NCBI RefSeq assembly: GCF_003284925.1
Contig: NZ_QMEX01000015.1
Coordinates: 1-52,089, forward strand
Direction: 5' to 3'
Source of the DNA: Mycolicibacter senuensis
GTDB lineage: Bacteria; Actinomycetota; Actinomycetes; Mycobacteriales; Mycobacteriaceae
Length of the DNA: 52,089 nt
Position numbers and translations under genes: made by a program. Below, one piece after another: positions 21,120-29,252 of the stretch; positions within the stretch are counted from its first letter, which is position 1, and the number at the start of each line of letters is the position of its first letter. The notes under the pieces are model-generated. The model saw nothing but the letters and a program-made list of their open reading frames with translations, had not been told where the DNA came from and searched no databases.

Positions 21120-22208
21120 TCACTCGTCGTAGGTCACTTCCACCGAATCGGTCTCGGGATGGGCCTGGCAGGCCAGGATCAGCCCCTCGTCGAGGTCTTG
21201 TGGTTCCAGCACATCGTTGACCTCCATGGCGACCTCGCCTTTCTTCAAAACGCAAGCGCATGCGCCGCAGTGCCCCTCACGGCAGGAGAACGGGGCGTCG
21301 AGGCCCTTGTCGAGCAGCAGGTCCAGCAGCTTGACGTGGCGCGGCCACGCAATCGTCTGGGTCTGCCCGTCCAATTCGACGGTGACGGTGGCCGGCGCCG
21401 TGTCCGCTGACCCCTCAGGCGCCTCGGTGATCTGGACCGCGGCGAACGGGTCGCTCTCCAACGACTTGAACACCTCGAGATGCACCTGCTCGGCCGGAAC
21501 CTGCAAAGCGTCCAGCGCGTCCCGCGACGCCTGCATGAACGGGCCGGGTCCGCAGATGAAGGCCTGGCGGTCGGTGTAGGGCGCGATCAGCTGGGCCAGC
21601 GCCGCGGAGCTCGGCAGGCCCTGCACCGATTCCAACCAGTGCACGACCGTGAGCCGGTCGGGGTACTTGGCGGCCAGTTCGCGCAGCGCGGTGCCGAAGA
21701 TCACCGACCGTTCGTCGCGGTTGGCGTACACCAGCACCACCTTGCCGCTGCCCTGCGACAGCGCCGACTTGCAGATCGCCATCATCGGCGTGATCCCGCT
21801 GCCGGCGGCCAGTAGCAGGAAATCGGTGTCCAGGGACTTGGGCACGAAGGTGCCCGACGGCGCGAGCACGTGGACTCGCATCCCGGGACGGGCGTGATCG
21901 CAGAGCCAATTCGAGGCGTAGCCGTCCGCGGTCCGCTTCACGGTGACGGTCAGCGAGTCGTCGGTGAACGGAGAGCTGCACAACGAATAGCAGCGGGCCA
22001 CCGAACCGGTGCGTTCGCTGGGAATTCGCAGCGTCAAAAACTGGCCCGGCGAGTACTTGAGCCGCTCCGCGGGGATCTCCGGATCGTCGGGGCCGTCCGG
22101 CACGCCGAATACCAGCGAACACGCGTCGTCGGTCTCGGCGACGACCTCGCTGATCTGCAATTCCAGGACGTGACTGCCGAGTGGTTCGTCCGGAATGGTC
22201 TCCGTCAC
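21120..22208 (-). CDS. kshB: KshB, reductase of 3-ketosteroid 9alpha-hydroxylase
   Basis: A 362-residue NADH-dependent reductase that passes electrons to the Rieske oxygenase KshA (not in this window). The FAD domain holds RxYS as ARCYSLCSSP at 71-80, the NAD domain holds LLLAAGSGITPMMAICKSAL, and the C-terminal plant-type 2Fe-2S domain has Cys309, Cys314, Cys317 and Cys347 with the C-x4-C-x2-C-x29-C spacing. GTG at 22208 is preferred over an in-frame ATG at 22232: it aligns with the known N-terminus (VTETIPDEPLG), has a GGTGAGGGG ribosome-binding site, and leaves the KstR box at 22236-22249 outside the message. It is divergent from hsaA and followed by the Rv3572-like gene. Confidence 0.95.
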   Translation of the reverse strand: MTETIPDEPLGSHVLELQISEVVAETDDACSLVFGVPDGPDDPEIPAERLKYSPGQFLTLRIPSERTGSVARCYSLCSSPFTDDSLTVTVKRTADGYASNWLCDHARPGMRVHVLAPSGTFVPKSLDTDFLLLAAGSGITPMMAICKSALSQGSGKVVLVYANRDERSVIFGTALRELAAKYPDRLTVVHWLESVQGLPSSAALAQLIAPYTDRQAFICGPGPFMQASRDALDALQVPAEQVHLEVFKSLESDPFAAVQITEAPEGSADTAPATVTVELDGQTQTIAWPRHVKLLDLLLDKGLDAPFSCREGHCGACACVLKKGEVAMEVNDVLEPQDLDEGLILACQAHPETDSVEVTYDE

Positions 22209-22235
22209 AGTCCGCCCCTCACCTTCCGTCATAAC

Positions 22236-22249
22236 TAGAACAGGTTACA
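22236..22249. promoter_or_regulatory. KstR operator at kshB
   Basis: TAGAACAGGTTACA matches every fixed base of the KstR consensus TnnAACnnGTTnnA. It lies 27 bp upstream of the preferred kshB GTG, overlapping the expected promoter or transcription start on the minus strand. Confidence 0.88.
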
Positions 22250-22303
22250 GAAAACCGGTCCGGTATCGCTACCAGCCGCAGGAACACCCCACTCGACACA
22301 AAT

Positions 22304-22317
22304 CGGAACGTGTTCTA
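22304..22317. promoter_or_regulatory. KstR operator at hsaA
   Basis: CGGAACGTGTTCTA has AAC and GTT at the right spacing and the final A, missing only the first T of TnnAACnnGTTnnA. It lies 64 bp upstream of the hsaA start. Together with the box at 22236 it gives each divergent steroid promoter its own site, 54 bp apart between starts. Confidence 0.82.
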
Positions 22318-22381
22318 ATCTCACTCTAGGCTGGTTGAGAAACGGGCCGCTATACCTGCTCACTCCATGGGAGGCAATCTA

Positions 22382-23572
22382 GTGACGTCCATTCAGCAGC
22401 GTGACGCGCAGTCGGTGCTGGCAGCCATCGACGACCTTCTTCCGCAGTTGCGCGAGCGCGCCCAGGAGACCGAAGATCTGCGCAAGCTTCCCGACGCCAA
22501 CATCAAGGCGCTCGAGGAGATCGGATTCTTCACGCTGTTGCAGCCGTCGCAGTGGGGCGGTCTGGAATGTGACCCGGCGGTGTTCTACGAGGCGGTCCGC
22601 CGCATCGCCAGCGCCTGCGGTTCCACCGGGTGGGTGGCGTCGATCATCGGTGTGCACAACTGGCATTTGGCGCTGTTCGACCAGCGGGCCCAGGAAGAGG
22701 TGTGGGGATCCGACACCAACGTGCGGGTGTCGTCCTCCTACGCCCCGATGGGCGCCGGCGTGGTCACCGAGAACGCCGACGGTTACATCGTCAACGGCTC
22801 CTGGAACTGGTCGTCGGGCTGTGACCACGCCACCTGGGCATTCCTGGGCGGCCCGGTGATCAAGGACGGCAAGCCGGTGGACTTCGGCAGCTTCCTGATC
22901 CCGCGCAGCGAGTACACCATCGACGACGTCTGGCACGTGGTCGGCCTGCGCGGCACCGGCAGCAACACCGTCGTAGTCAAGGATGTCTTCGTGCCACGGC
23001 ACCGCTTCCTGTCCTACAAAGCGATGAACGACCAGACCGCCGGCGGTTATGAGACCAACACCGCGCCGGTCTACAAGATGCCGTGGGGCACCATGCACCC
23101 CACCACGATCTCGGCCCCCATCATGGGCATGGCCTACGGCGCCTACCAGGCCCACGTCGAGCACCAGGGCAAGCGGGTGCGGGCGGCGTTCGCCGGCGAG
23201 AAGGCCAAGGACGACCCGTTCGCCAAGGTGCGGATCGCCGAGGCGGCCAGTGACATCGACGCCGGTTGGCGGCAGCTGATCGGCAATGTCGCCGACGAGT
23301 ACGCGCTGCTGGCGGCCGGCAAGGAGATCCCGTTCGACCTGCGCGCCCGCGCGCGGCGCGACCAGGTGCGCGCCACCGGCCGGGCCATCGCCTCCATCGA
23401 CCGGCTCTTCGAGGCGGCCGGCGCCACCGCGCTGTCCAACGACGCTCCGGTGCAGCGGTTCTGGCGTGACGCACACGCCGGCCGGGTGCACGCGGCCAAC
23501 GACCCGGAGCGGGCATACCTGATCTTCGGCAACCACGAGTTCGGGTTGCCGCCCGGCGACACGATGGTCTGA
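22382..23572 (+). CDS. hsaA: HsaA, flavin-dependent 3-HSA hydroxylase, oxygenase component
   Basis: A 396-residue oxygenase that hydroxylates 3-HSA to the catechol 3,4-DHSA using reduced flavin from HsaB. It belongs to the group-D flavin monooxygenases with an acyl-CoA dehydrogenase fold. The run from TSIQQRDAQSVLAAIDDLLP to NHEFGLPPGDTMV is very close to M. tuberculosis HsaA (Rv3570c). Diagnostic stretches are SWNWSSGCDHATW and VHAANDPERAYLIFGNHEF. GTG at 22382 is chosen because GGGAGG at 22369-22374 sits at the right distance and it matches the known N-terminus; ATG at 22367 would include that site. The gene is followed after 15 bp by hsaC, where hsaD is normally placed. Confidence 0.96.
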   Translation: MTSIQQRDAQSVLAAIDDLLPQLRERAQETEDLRKLPDANIKALEEIGFFTLLQPSQWGGLECDPAVFYEAVRRIASACGSTGWVASIIGVHNWHLALFDQRAQEEVWGSDTNVRVSSSYAPMGAGVVTENADGYIVNGSWNWSSGCDHATWAFLGGPVIKDGKPVDFGSFLIPRSEYTIDDVWHVVGLRGTGSNTVVVKDVFVPRHRFLSYKAMNDQTAGGYETNTAPVYKMPWGTMHPTTISAPIMGMAYGAYQAHVEHQGKRVRAAFAGEKAKDDPFAKVRIAEAASDIDAGWRQLIGNVADEYALLAAGKEIPFDLRARARRDQVRATGRAIASIDRLFEAAGATALSNDAPVQRFWRDAHAGRVHAANDPERAYLIFGNHEFGLPPGDTMV

Positions 23573-24490
<918 letters not shown>

Positions 24491-24492
24491 CA

Positions 24493-25074
24493 GTGAGCTC
24501 CGAAGCGAAAGACGACCTTCCGATAGACCCGCGCGCGTTCCGCAACGTACTCGGTCAGTTCTGTACGGGGATCACCATCATCACCACCGTGCACGATGAC
24601 GTGCCGGTAGGGTTCGCCTGCCAGTCGTTCGCCGCGCTGTCGCTGGACCCGCCGCTGGTGCTGTTCTGCCCGACGAAGCTGTCGCGGTCCTGGCAGGCCA
24701 TCGAGGCCAGCGGACGCTTCTGCGTGAACATCCTGGCCGAAGAGCAGAAGGATATCTGCGCCCGGTTCGGCTCGCGTGAGCCGGACAAGTTCGCCGGCGT
24801 GGAATGGACGCCCTCACCGCTGGGATCGCCGATCCTGGCCCGCTCCCTGGCCCACATTGACTGCACGGTGGCCTCGGTGCACGACGGCGGCGACCACTTC
24901 GTGGTGTTCGGGGCGGTGCAATCGCTATCCGATGTGCCGGAGGTGAAGCCGCGGCCGCTGCTGTTCTACCGCGGCGACTACACCGGTATCGAACCGGAGA
25001 AGACCACGCCCGCGCAGTGGCGCGACGACCTGGAGGCGTTTCTCACCGCCACCACCGACGACACCTGGCTGTAG
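24493..25074 (+). CDS. hsaB: HsaB, flavin reductase of the 3-HSA hydroxylase
   Basis: A 193-residue flavin reductase of the FMN-binding split-barrel family that supplies reduced flavin to HsaA. The characteristic stretch is FCTGITIITTVHDDVPVGF followed by CQSFAALSLDPPLVLFCP; the C-terminus RGDYTGIEPEKTTPAQW is that of HsaB (Rv3567c). GTG at 24493 is chosen, 2 bp after the hsaC stop. It makes a protein slightly longer than the 187 residues of M. tuberculosis because of an N-terminal insert (SSEAKDDLP). It is the last gene of the hsaA-hsaC-hsaB unit; nat, which follows in M. tuberculosis, is absent. A long hairpin at 25090-25147 closes the unit. Confidence 0.95.
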   Translation: MSSEAKDDLPIDPRAFRNVLGQFCTGITIITTVHDDVPVGFACQSFAALSLDPPLVLFCPTKLSRSWQAIEASGRFCVNILAEEQKDICARFGSREPDKFAGVEWTPSPLGSPILARSLAHIDCTVASVHDGGDHFVVFGAVQSLSDVPEVKPRPLLFYRGDYTGIEPEKTTPAQWRDDLEAFLTATTDDTWL

Positions 25075-25089
25075 GTTCTTTCTTTCCCG

Positions 25090-25147
25090 CGAGCAGTCGC
25101 GAAAGCCCCCAAATCAACGGTATTTTGGGGGCTTTCGCGACTGCTCG
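25090..25147. terminator. Long hairpin between convergent hsaB and the 422-residue gene
   Basis: Perfect 24-bp inverted repeat: left arm 25090-25113 and right arm 25124-25147, with a 10-nt loop (25114-25123). The arms contain a run of five C paired to five G. It lies 15 bp after the hsaB stop and 6 bp before the stop of the convergent minus-strand gene, so it can serve both. There is no T tract on either side, as is common for mycobacterial hairpins. A dispersed palindromic repeat is the alternative reading. Confidence 0.8.
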
Positions 25148-25153
25148 GCGGCT

Positions 25154-26422
25154 TTAATGCCAGCGCTGCTGGTGTTCGGCGTGGGTCCGCAGATACGCCC
25201 CGGGGCCGTAGAGCTCGTCGTAGAAGTCGGTGTCCAGATGCTGGGCCTGCAGGTACATCAGCACGTGCACGGTCGGCACGGTGCCAGGCAGCTTGCCGAA
25301 GGTGTCGTAGATGTACGACGCCTGCAGCGTGACCAGCTCGGCGATGCCCTCGGGCGGCAGCGCCGAACCGCGTACCCCCGTATTGTCCTTCCACGGTCCC
25401 GCCGTCTCGCGGTGGGACGGACCGCCGGGGCCGAATTTGCGGGCCACCAGCTTGGCCACGCCGTCGGCCACCGACGCGACGTGGGGCGGGCTGAGCGTCT
25501 CGAAGTGGCCGGGCAGTCCGGTGACGTTCGGGAACGGCCAGCGCGGGTCGTCATCGGCGACGAAGCCGAACCCGGGTGCCCGCGGGTCACCCGAGCCGCC
25601 CAGCACCGACAACCGGTCCAGGCCGTCGAAGATCCAGCCGCCCAGCCCCATCGCCTGCAAGCCCAGCGCCCCGTTGTGGGCGGCGATGGACAGCTCGGCG
25701 CTGGCCTCGGTCAGCGTGTACTGCTCGACGAACGACAACGGTATCGGGTCGTCGGCGTGCGTCAGCCCGGAAAACGCTTGGATGCCCGGGATTTCGCAGC
25801 CGTTGATATCGTCGCGGACCGGGTAGCCGTTGGCCGCGAAGAACCACAGGTTCTCCAGCAGGTGCTCGGCCAGATCCGCCACCGCGAACGCCAGCAGACT
25901 GCCCGGGTGGTTGCCGATCCAGGTGTTGTGGCCTTCCATGTAGGGCTCTTCGCGGGGCAGCTGCAACCGGGAATCCGAGAGCCGCACATAGGAATCGGCG
26001 GTATGGCTGATCCGGTCCTCGAGGGTGTCGAATTCCCGGGGCGGCTGATCACGGGTCGGCAGCAGATAGCAGCCGTTGTCGTCGGTGAAGAACACCTGAC
26101 TGGTGTGAAAGCCCGCCGCCGACGGCATGGCCCGGCCGGTGGCGCTACCGGGGTAGTTCGGCAGCGCGGGGGCATAACCGGGGTGGTGCGCGATGCCGTC
26201 ATGCCAGCCGGTGACACCGGCCATCAGCGACAGCAGCAGCGCCCGCTCGACGTCGGAGAGCGGCTGCACCGGCCGGCGGCTGCGGTAGGCCAGGGGGCCG
26301 GCCGGAATGACACCGCCGGCCGGGAACCGCCGCGACCGGCGCCCGGAGATGGCGGCGAACAACCCGAACCCGGCCGCCTCGGCCAGCGCGGCTCGTTCGT
26401 GCTCGCTGATCGTCAGGCCCAT
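25154..26422 (-). CDS. Conserved 422-residue protein, possible nitroreductase-like fold
   Basis: I do not recognise this family firmly. The N-terminus (GLFAAISGRRSRRFPAGGVIPAGPLAYRSRR, then LSDVERALLLSLMAGVTGW) looks like the start of nitroreductase or SagB-type oxidoreductases, where an Arg-Ser-Arg motif binds flavin phosphate; the rest shows no clear flavin signature. The middle is rich in aromatic and acidic residues (EPYMEGHNTWIGNHPGS, WFFAANGYPVRDDINGCEI) and the C-terminus ends in GAYLRTHAEHQQRWH. No signal peptide or membrane segment is visible, so it is probably cytosolic. It lies 7 bp after the hemophore-like gene in the same direction and is the last gene of the long minus-strand run that begins at fadD3. 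Confidence 0.55.
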   Translation of the reverse strand: MGLTISEHERAALAEAAGFGLFAAISGRRSRRFPAGGVIPAGPLAYRSRRPVQPLSDVERALLLSLMAGVTGWHDGIAHHPGYAPALPNYPGSATGRAMPSAAGFHTSQVFFTDDNGCYLLPTRDQPPREFDTLEDRISHTADSYVRLSDSRLQLPREEPYMEGHNTWIGNHPGSLLAFAVADLAEHLLENLWFFAANGYPVRDDINGCEIPGIQAFSGLTHADDPIPLSFVEQYTLTEASAELSIAAHNGALGLQAMGLGGWIFDGLDRLSVLGGSGDPRAPGFGFVADDDPRWPFPNVTGLPGHFETLSPPHVASVADGVAKLVARKFGPGGPSHRETAGPWKDNTGVRGSALPPEGIAELVTLQASYIYDTFGKLPGTVPTVHVLMYLQAQHLDTDFYDELYGPGAYLRTHAEHQQRWH

Positions 26423-26429
26423 GGCGGAC

Positions 26430-26831
26430 CTATTTGCTGACGGTCTCCAGCAGCATGGCCAGCTGGGTCGGCGACACCGCGATCCCGCACTGGTTCTTCA
26501 GGTCGGTGAGCGGCTGGGCTATGCCCTGCAGGGTCGACAATTGGTCGAGGTGGCTGACGAAGTAACCCTGCACGGAGGACTTGGCCTGCTCCGGCGGCAT
26601 GGTGGCGGCATTGGTCAGCACGTCGTTGGCCTCCGGGTGCTCGTTGAGGAACACACCCGCCTGGCTCAGCACCCCGCTGGCGGTACTGGACAGTCCGGCG
26701 GCCGTGCAGGGCGCCGGTGCCGCATCGGCGGCCGGGGCGGTGGTCCCGGCCGTTGCGGAAGCGGCCACCGCGCCGAGGATGCCGACGGCCGCCGCACCGA
26801 TCGCCAGTCGAGAAGTCGTGGATGTGCGCAT
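26430..26831 (-). CDS. Hemophore-like secreted heme-binding protein
   Basis: A 133-residue secreted protein. Residues 1-40 are a signal peptide (RTSTTSRLAIGAAAVGILGA) with cleavage probably near ADAAPA. The mature part carries two cysteines (APCTAAG and KNQCGIAVSP) that likely form one disulfide. The helical middle (SGVLSQAGVFLNEHPEANDVL and VQGYFVSHLDQLSTLQGI) is typical of the mycobacterial hemophore-related (MHB/Rv0203-type) family, which binds heme outside the membrane. GAAGGGATC precedes the ATG. It sits between the aminotransferase (38 bp) and the 422-residue gene (7 bp). A link between heme uptake and this locus is not shown by sequence alone. Confidence 0.75.
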   Translation of the reverse strand: MRTSTTSRLAIGAAAVGILGAVAASATAGTTAPAADAAPAPCTAAGLSSTASGVLSQAGVFLNEHPEANDVLTNAATMPPEQAKSSVQGYFVSHLDQLSTLQGIAQPLTDLKNQCGIAVSPTQLAMLLETVSK

Positions 26832-26869
26832 TGCTGTGATCCCTTCGATCAGACGAGCTTGGGCTAAAC

Positions 26870-28060
26870 CTACCCGAGCGGCAGCCACTCGCGGATTCGG
26901 CGCAATGCTTCTTCGATGTCGGTGGTCGGGCCGGCGAACGACAGCCGCACGAAGGTGTTGCCCCGTTCGGTGTCGAAGTCGATACCCGGCGCCAGCGCGA
27001 CCCCGGTGTCGGCGAGCAGTCGCGCGCAGAACGCCAGCGAATCGTCGGTATACCCGGCGACGTCGGCGTAGACGTAGAACGCGCCGTCGGTGGGCGCCAA
27101 CCGGTCGATGCCCATGGACCGCAGCCCGTCGAGTAGCAGTGCCCGGTTGGCGGCGTAGTGCCGCAGATGGCCGTCCGATTCGGCGATCGATTCGGGGGTG
27201 AATGCGGCCACGGCGGCGTATTGGGCCAGCACCGGCGGGCAGATGGTGAAGTTGCCGGTGAGGCGGTCCACCGCGCGGCGCAGCGCTGCCGGCACCAGCA
27301 GCCAGCCCAGCCGCCAGCCGGTCATCGCGAAGTACTTGGAAAAGCTGTTGGCCACCACCGCGTTCCGCGAGGTCTGCCAGGCGCAGCTGGTCTGCGGGGC
27401 GCCGTCGTAGACCAGGCCGTGGTAAACCTCGTCGCTGATCAGCCGCACCCCGGTCTCGTCGCACCAGGTGGCGATCGCGGCCAGCTCGGCGGGCTCTAAG
27501 ACGGTGCCGGTCGGGTTGGCCGGGCTGGCGACGATCACCCCGGCCAGCGGCCCGGTTTCGGCGAGTGCGGCCAGCATCGCCGCGGTGGGCTGGAAACGGG
27601 TCTCGGGCCCGCACGGGATCTCGACCACCTCGCAGCCCAGCGCGGTCAGGATGTTGCGGTAGCACGGGTAACCGGGGCTGGCGATCGCCACCCGGTCACC
27701 GGCGTCGAAGCAGGCCAGAAACGCCAGCAGGAAACCGCCCGACGAACCGGTGGTCACCACCACGTCGTCGGGGTCGACGGCCAGGCCGTAGCGATCGCCG
27801 TAGGAGCCGGCGATGGCCGCGCGCAACTCCGGGATCCCCAGCGCGACCGTGTAGCCGAGTTGGTTGGCCCGCAGCGCCGCTGCGGCGGCGTCACGCACCG
27901 GACCGGGCGCGCCGACACTGGGCTGCCCGGCCGACAGGTTCACCAGATCGCCGTGGCTGCGTTGGCGTTCGGCGGCGGCCAGCCACACGTCCATCACGTG
28001 GAACGGTGGGATGCCCGCACGCAGCGCGACGCCGCCGGAGCCGGGAGCCGAATCGGTCAT
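26870..28060 (-). CDS. aspB: PLP-dependent class I/II aminotransferase (Rv3565, AspB-like)
   Basis: A 396-residue fold-type I aminotransferase. The cofactor-binding pattern is complete: TTGSSGGFLLAFLACFDAGD, the NPTGTV loop at ASPANPTGTVLEP, SDEVYHGLVYDG, and the lysine in SFSKYFAMTGWRLGW that forms the Schiff base. The C-terminal arginine for the substrate carboxylate lies in NTFVRLSFAG. The match to M. tuberculosis Rv3565 is supported by its place next to the fadE33 operon. The name aspB is inherited; the amino donor and acceptor are not known, and no step of HIP degradation calls for a transaminase. It begins 4 bp after the lipase stop. Confidence 0.88.
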   Translation of the reverse strand: MTDSAPGSGGVALRAGIPPFHVMDVWLAAAERQRSHGDLVNLSAGQPSVGAPGPVRDAAAAALRANQLGYTVALGIPELRAAIAGSYGDRYGLAVDPDDVVVTTGSSGGFLLAFLACFDAGDRVAIASPGYPCYRNILTALGCEVVEIPCGPETRFQPTAAMLAALAETGPLAGVIVASPANPTGTVLEPAELAAIATWCDETGVRLISDEVYHGLVYDGAPQTSCAWQTSRNAVVANSFSKYFAMTGWRLGWLLVPAALRRAVDRLTGNFTICPPVLAQYAAVAAFTPESIAESDGHLRHYAANRALLLDGLRSMGIDRLAPTDGAFYVYADVAGYTDDSLAFCARLLADTGVALAPGIDFDTERGNTFVRLSFAGPTTDIEEALRRIREWLPLG

Positions 28061-28064
28061 GGCA

Positions 28065-29252
28065 TCAACCTGCCATGACCCGCTGCAGGAAACGGGTGGA
28101 GTCGGGCATCGAGGCGATCACCGTGCCGGAATGGTCCTGGTCGGGGTAGATATGCAGCTCCACATCCTGGTGATTGTCGGTCAGTTGCTGATACAGCGTC
28201 TGGGTGGAAAGCGGCGGGACATCACTGTCGAGCAGCCCTTGGCCCAAAAAGATCGGCCGGCTGTAACCCTCGGTGGGCGTGCCCATGAAGCTGTCCAGCG
28301 CCGCGTCGATGCCGGGCAGCGAGCCGACCGGGGCGCTGAACAAGTCGTTGAGCGTGGTGGTCCCGACCCGCTGATCCAAGGCCGGTTTGCACAGCGACTG
28401 TGCGGCGTCGGCCAACTCGCGGCCGCGTGGCGTCAGCACCTTGTCGATACCGAGTTCGGGGTGCGCCTCGCGCAGTGCGGCGAGGATGTAGGAGGTGTAG
28501 CTGATCGCCGCCGGCGGTGTCTGACGCGGCGGCAGATCCGGCCCGGCCCGGGCGAACACCCGCTCGATGTTGGCCGGTGTTCCGGTGGCCACCACACCGC
28601 GGTAGTCGAGTCCGGCGCCTGCGGTCAGCCGGTCGGCCCACCAGGCGCTGTTGACCGCCGCGCCGCCGCCCTGCGATTGGCCGATGATCGCCCATTTTGG
28701 CGACAGCGGCAGGTCCAGGTGATGAACCGCGCGAACGGAGTCCACCACCGAATGCGCTTCGGCGGTGCTGTTGAGGTAGCTCATCAGTCCCGGGGTGCCC
28801 AGGCCGGCGTAGTCGGTGCCGACGACGACGTAGCCCTGGTCGAGCCAGTGCGTCAGGTACTCGTCGTCTCGGGCGCTGCGGGGCAGCGCCGATGGCGTGC
28901 AGTCGTCGCCCAGGCCGACGGTGCCGTGTGCCCAGGCGACCACCGGCCAGCCACCGGGTGGCGGGGCGGTGCGCGGGGTGAAGACGGCCGCCGTGCTGAC
29001 CGCCGGTTCGGCGTGCTGGTCGACGGTGGCGTACAGGATGCGGAACGCCTCGCCGGCACCGCGCACCGACAGCGCCGGGTTCAGCGGTACCGCGGCGATC
29101 ACGTCTCCGGCCGAAGGGATCGGCCCGGCGTAATCGCGGGCGTCCAAGCCGGACCAGTCCGGCGCGGTGATAGCGCCGACCGGACTGGTGGTTGTCAGGG
29201 CGCACACCAGCACCGCCAGCAAGGCCGCGGCCAGGCGACGGTTCCCAGTCAC
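28065..29252 (-). CDS. Secretory lipase-family alpha/beta hydrolase
   Basis: A 395-residue secreted hydrolase of the secretory-lipase (LIP) family. The N-terminus RRLAAALLAVLVCALTTTSP is a signal peptide. The oxyanion region is AWAHGTVGLGDDCTPS, the nucleophile Ser193 is in IIGQSQGGGAA, the acid is probably in GLLDSDVPPLSTQ and the histidine in YPDQDHSGTVIA. Four cysteines in the mature chain fit an extracellular location. GTG at 29252 overlaps the stop of the upstream Ntn-hydrolase gene by GTGA (29249-29252), so the two are translationally coupled. It should hydrolyse acylglycerols or other esters outside the membrane; cholesteryl esters are an attractive guess from context, not from sequence. 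Confidence 0.85.
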   Translation of the reverse strand: MTGNRRLAAALLAVLVCALTTTSPVGAITAPDWSGLDARDYAGPIPSAGDVIAAVPLNPALSVRGAGEAFRILYATVDQHAEPAVSTAAVFTPRTAPPPGGWPVVAWAHGTVGLGDDCTPSALPRSARDDEYLTHWLDQGYVVVGTDYAGLGTPGLMSYLNSTAEAHSVVDSVRAVHHLDLPLSPKWAIIGQSQGGGAAVNSAWWADRLTAGAGLDYRGVVATGTPANIERVFARAGPDLPPRQTPPAAISYTSYILAALREAHPELGIDKVLTPRGRELADAAQSLCKPALDQRVGTTTLNDLFSAPVGSLPGIDAALDSFMGTPTEGYSRPIFLGQGLLDSDVPPLSTQTLYQQLTDNHQDVELHIYPDQDHSGTVIASMPDSTRFLQRVMAG

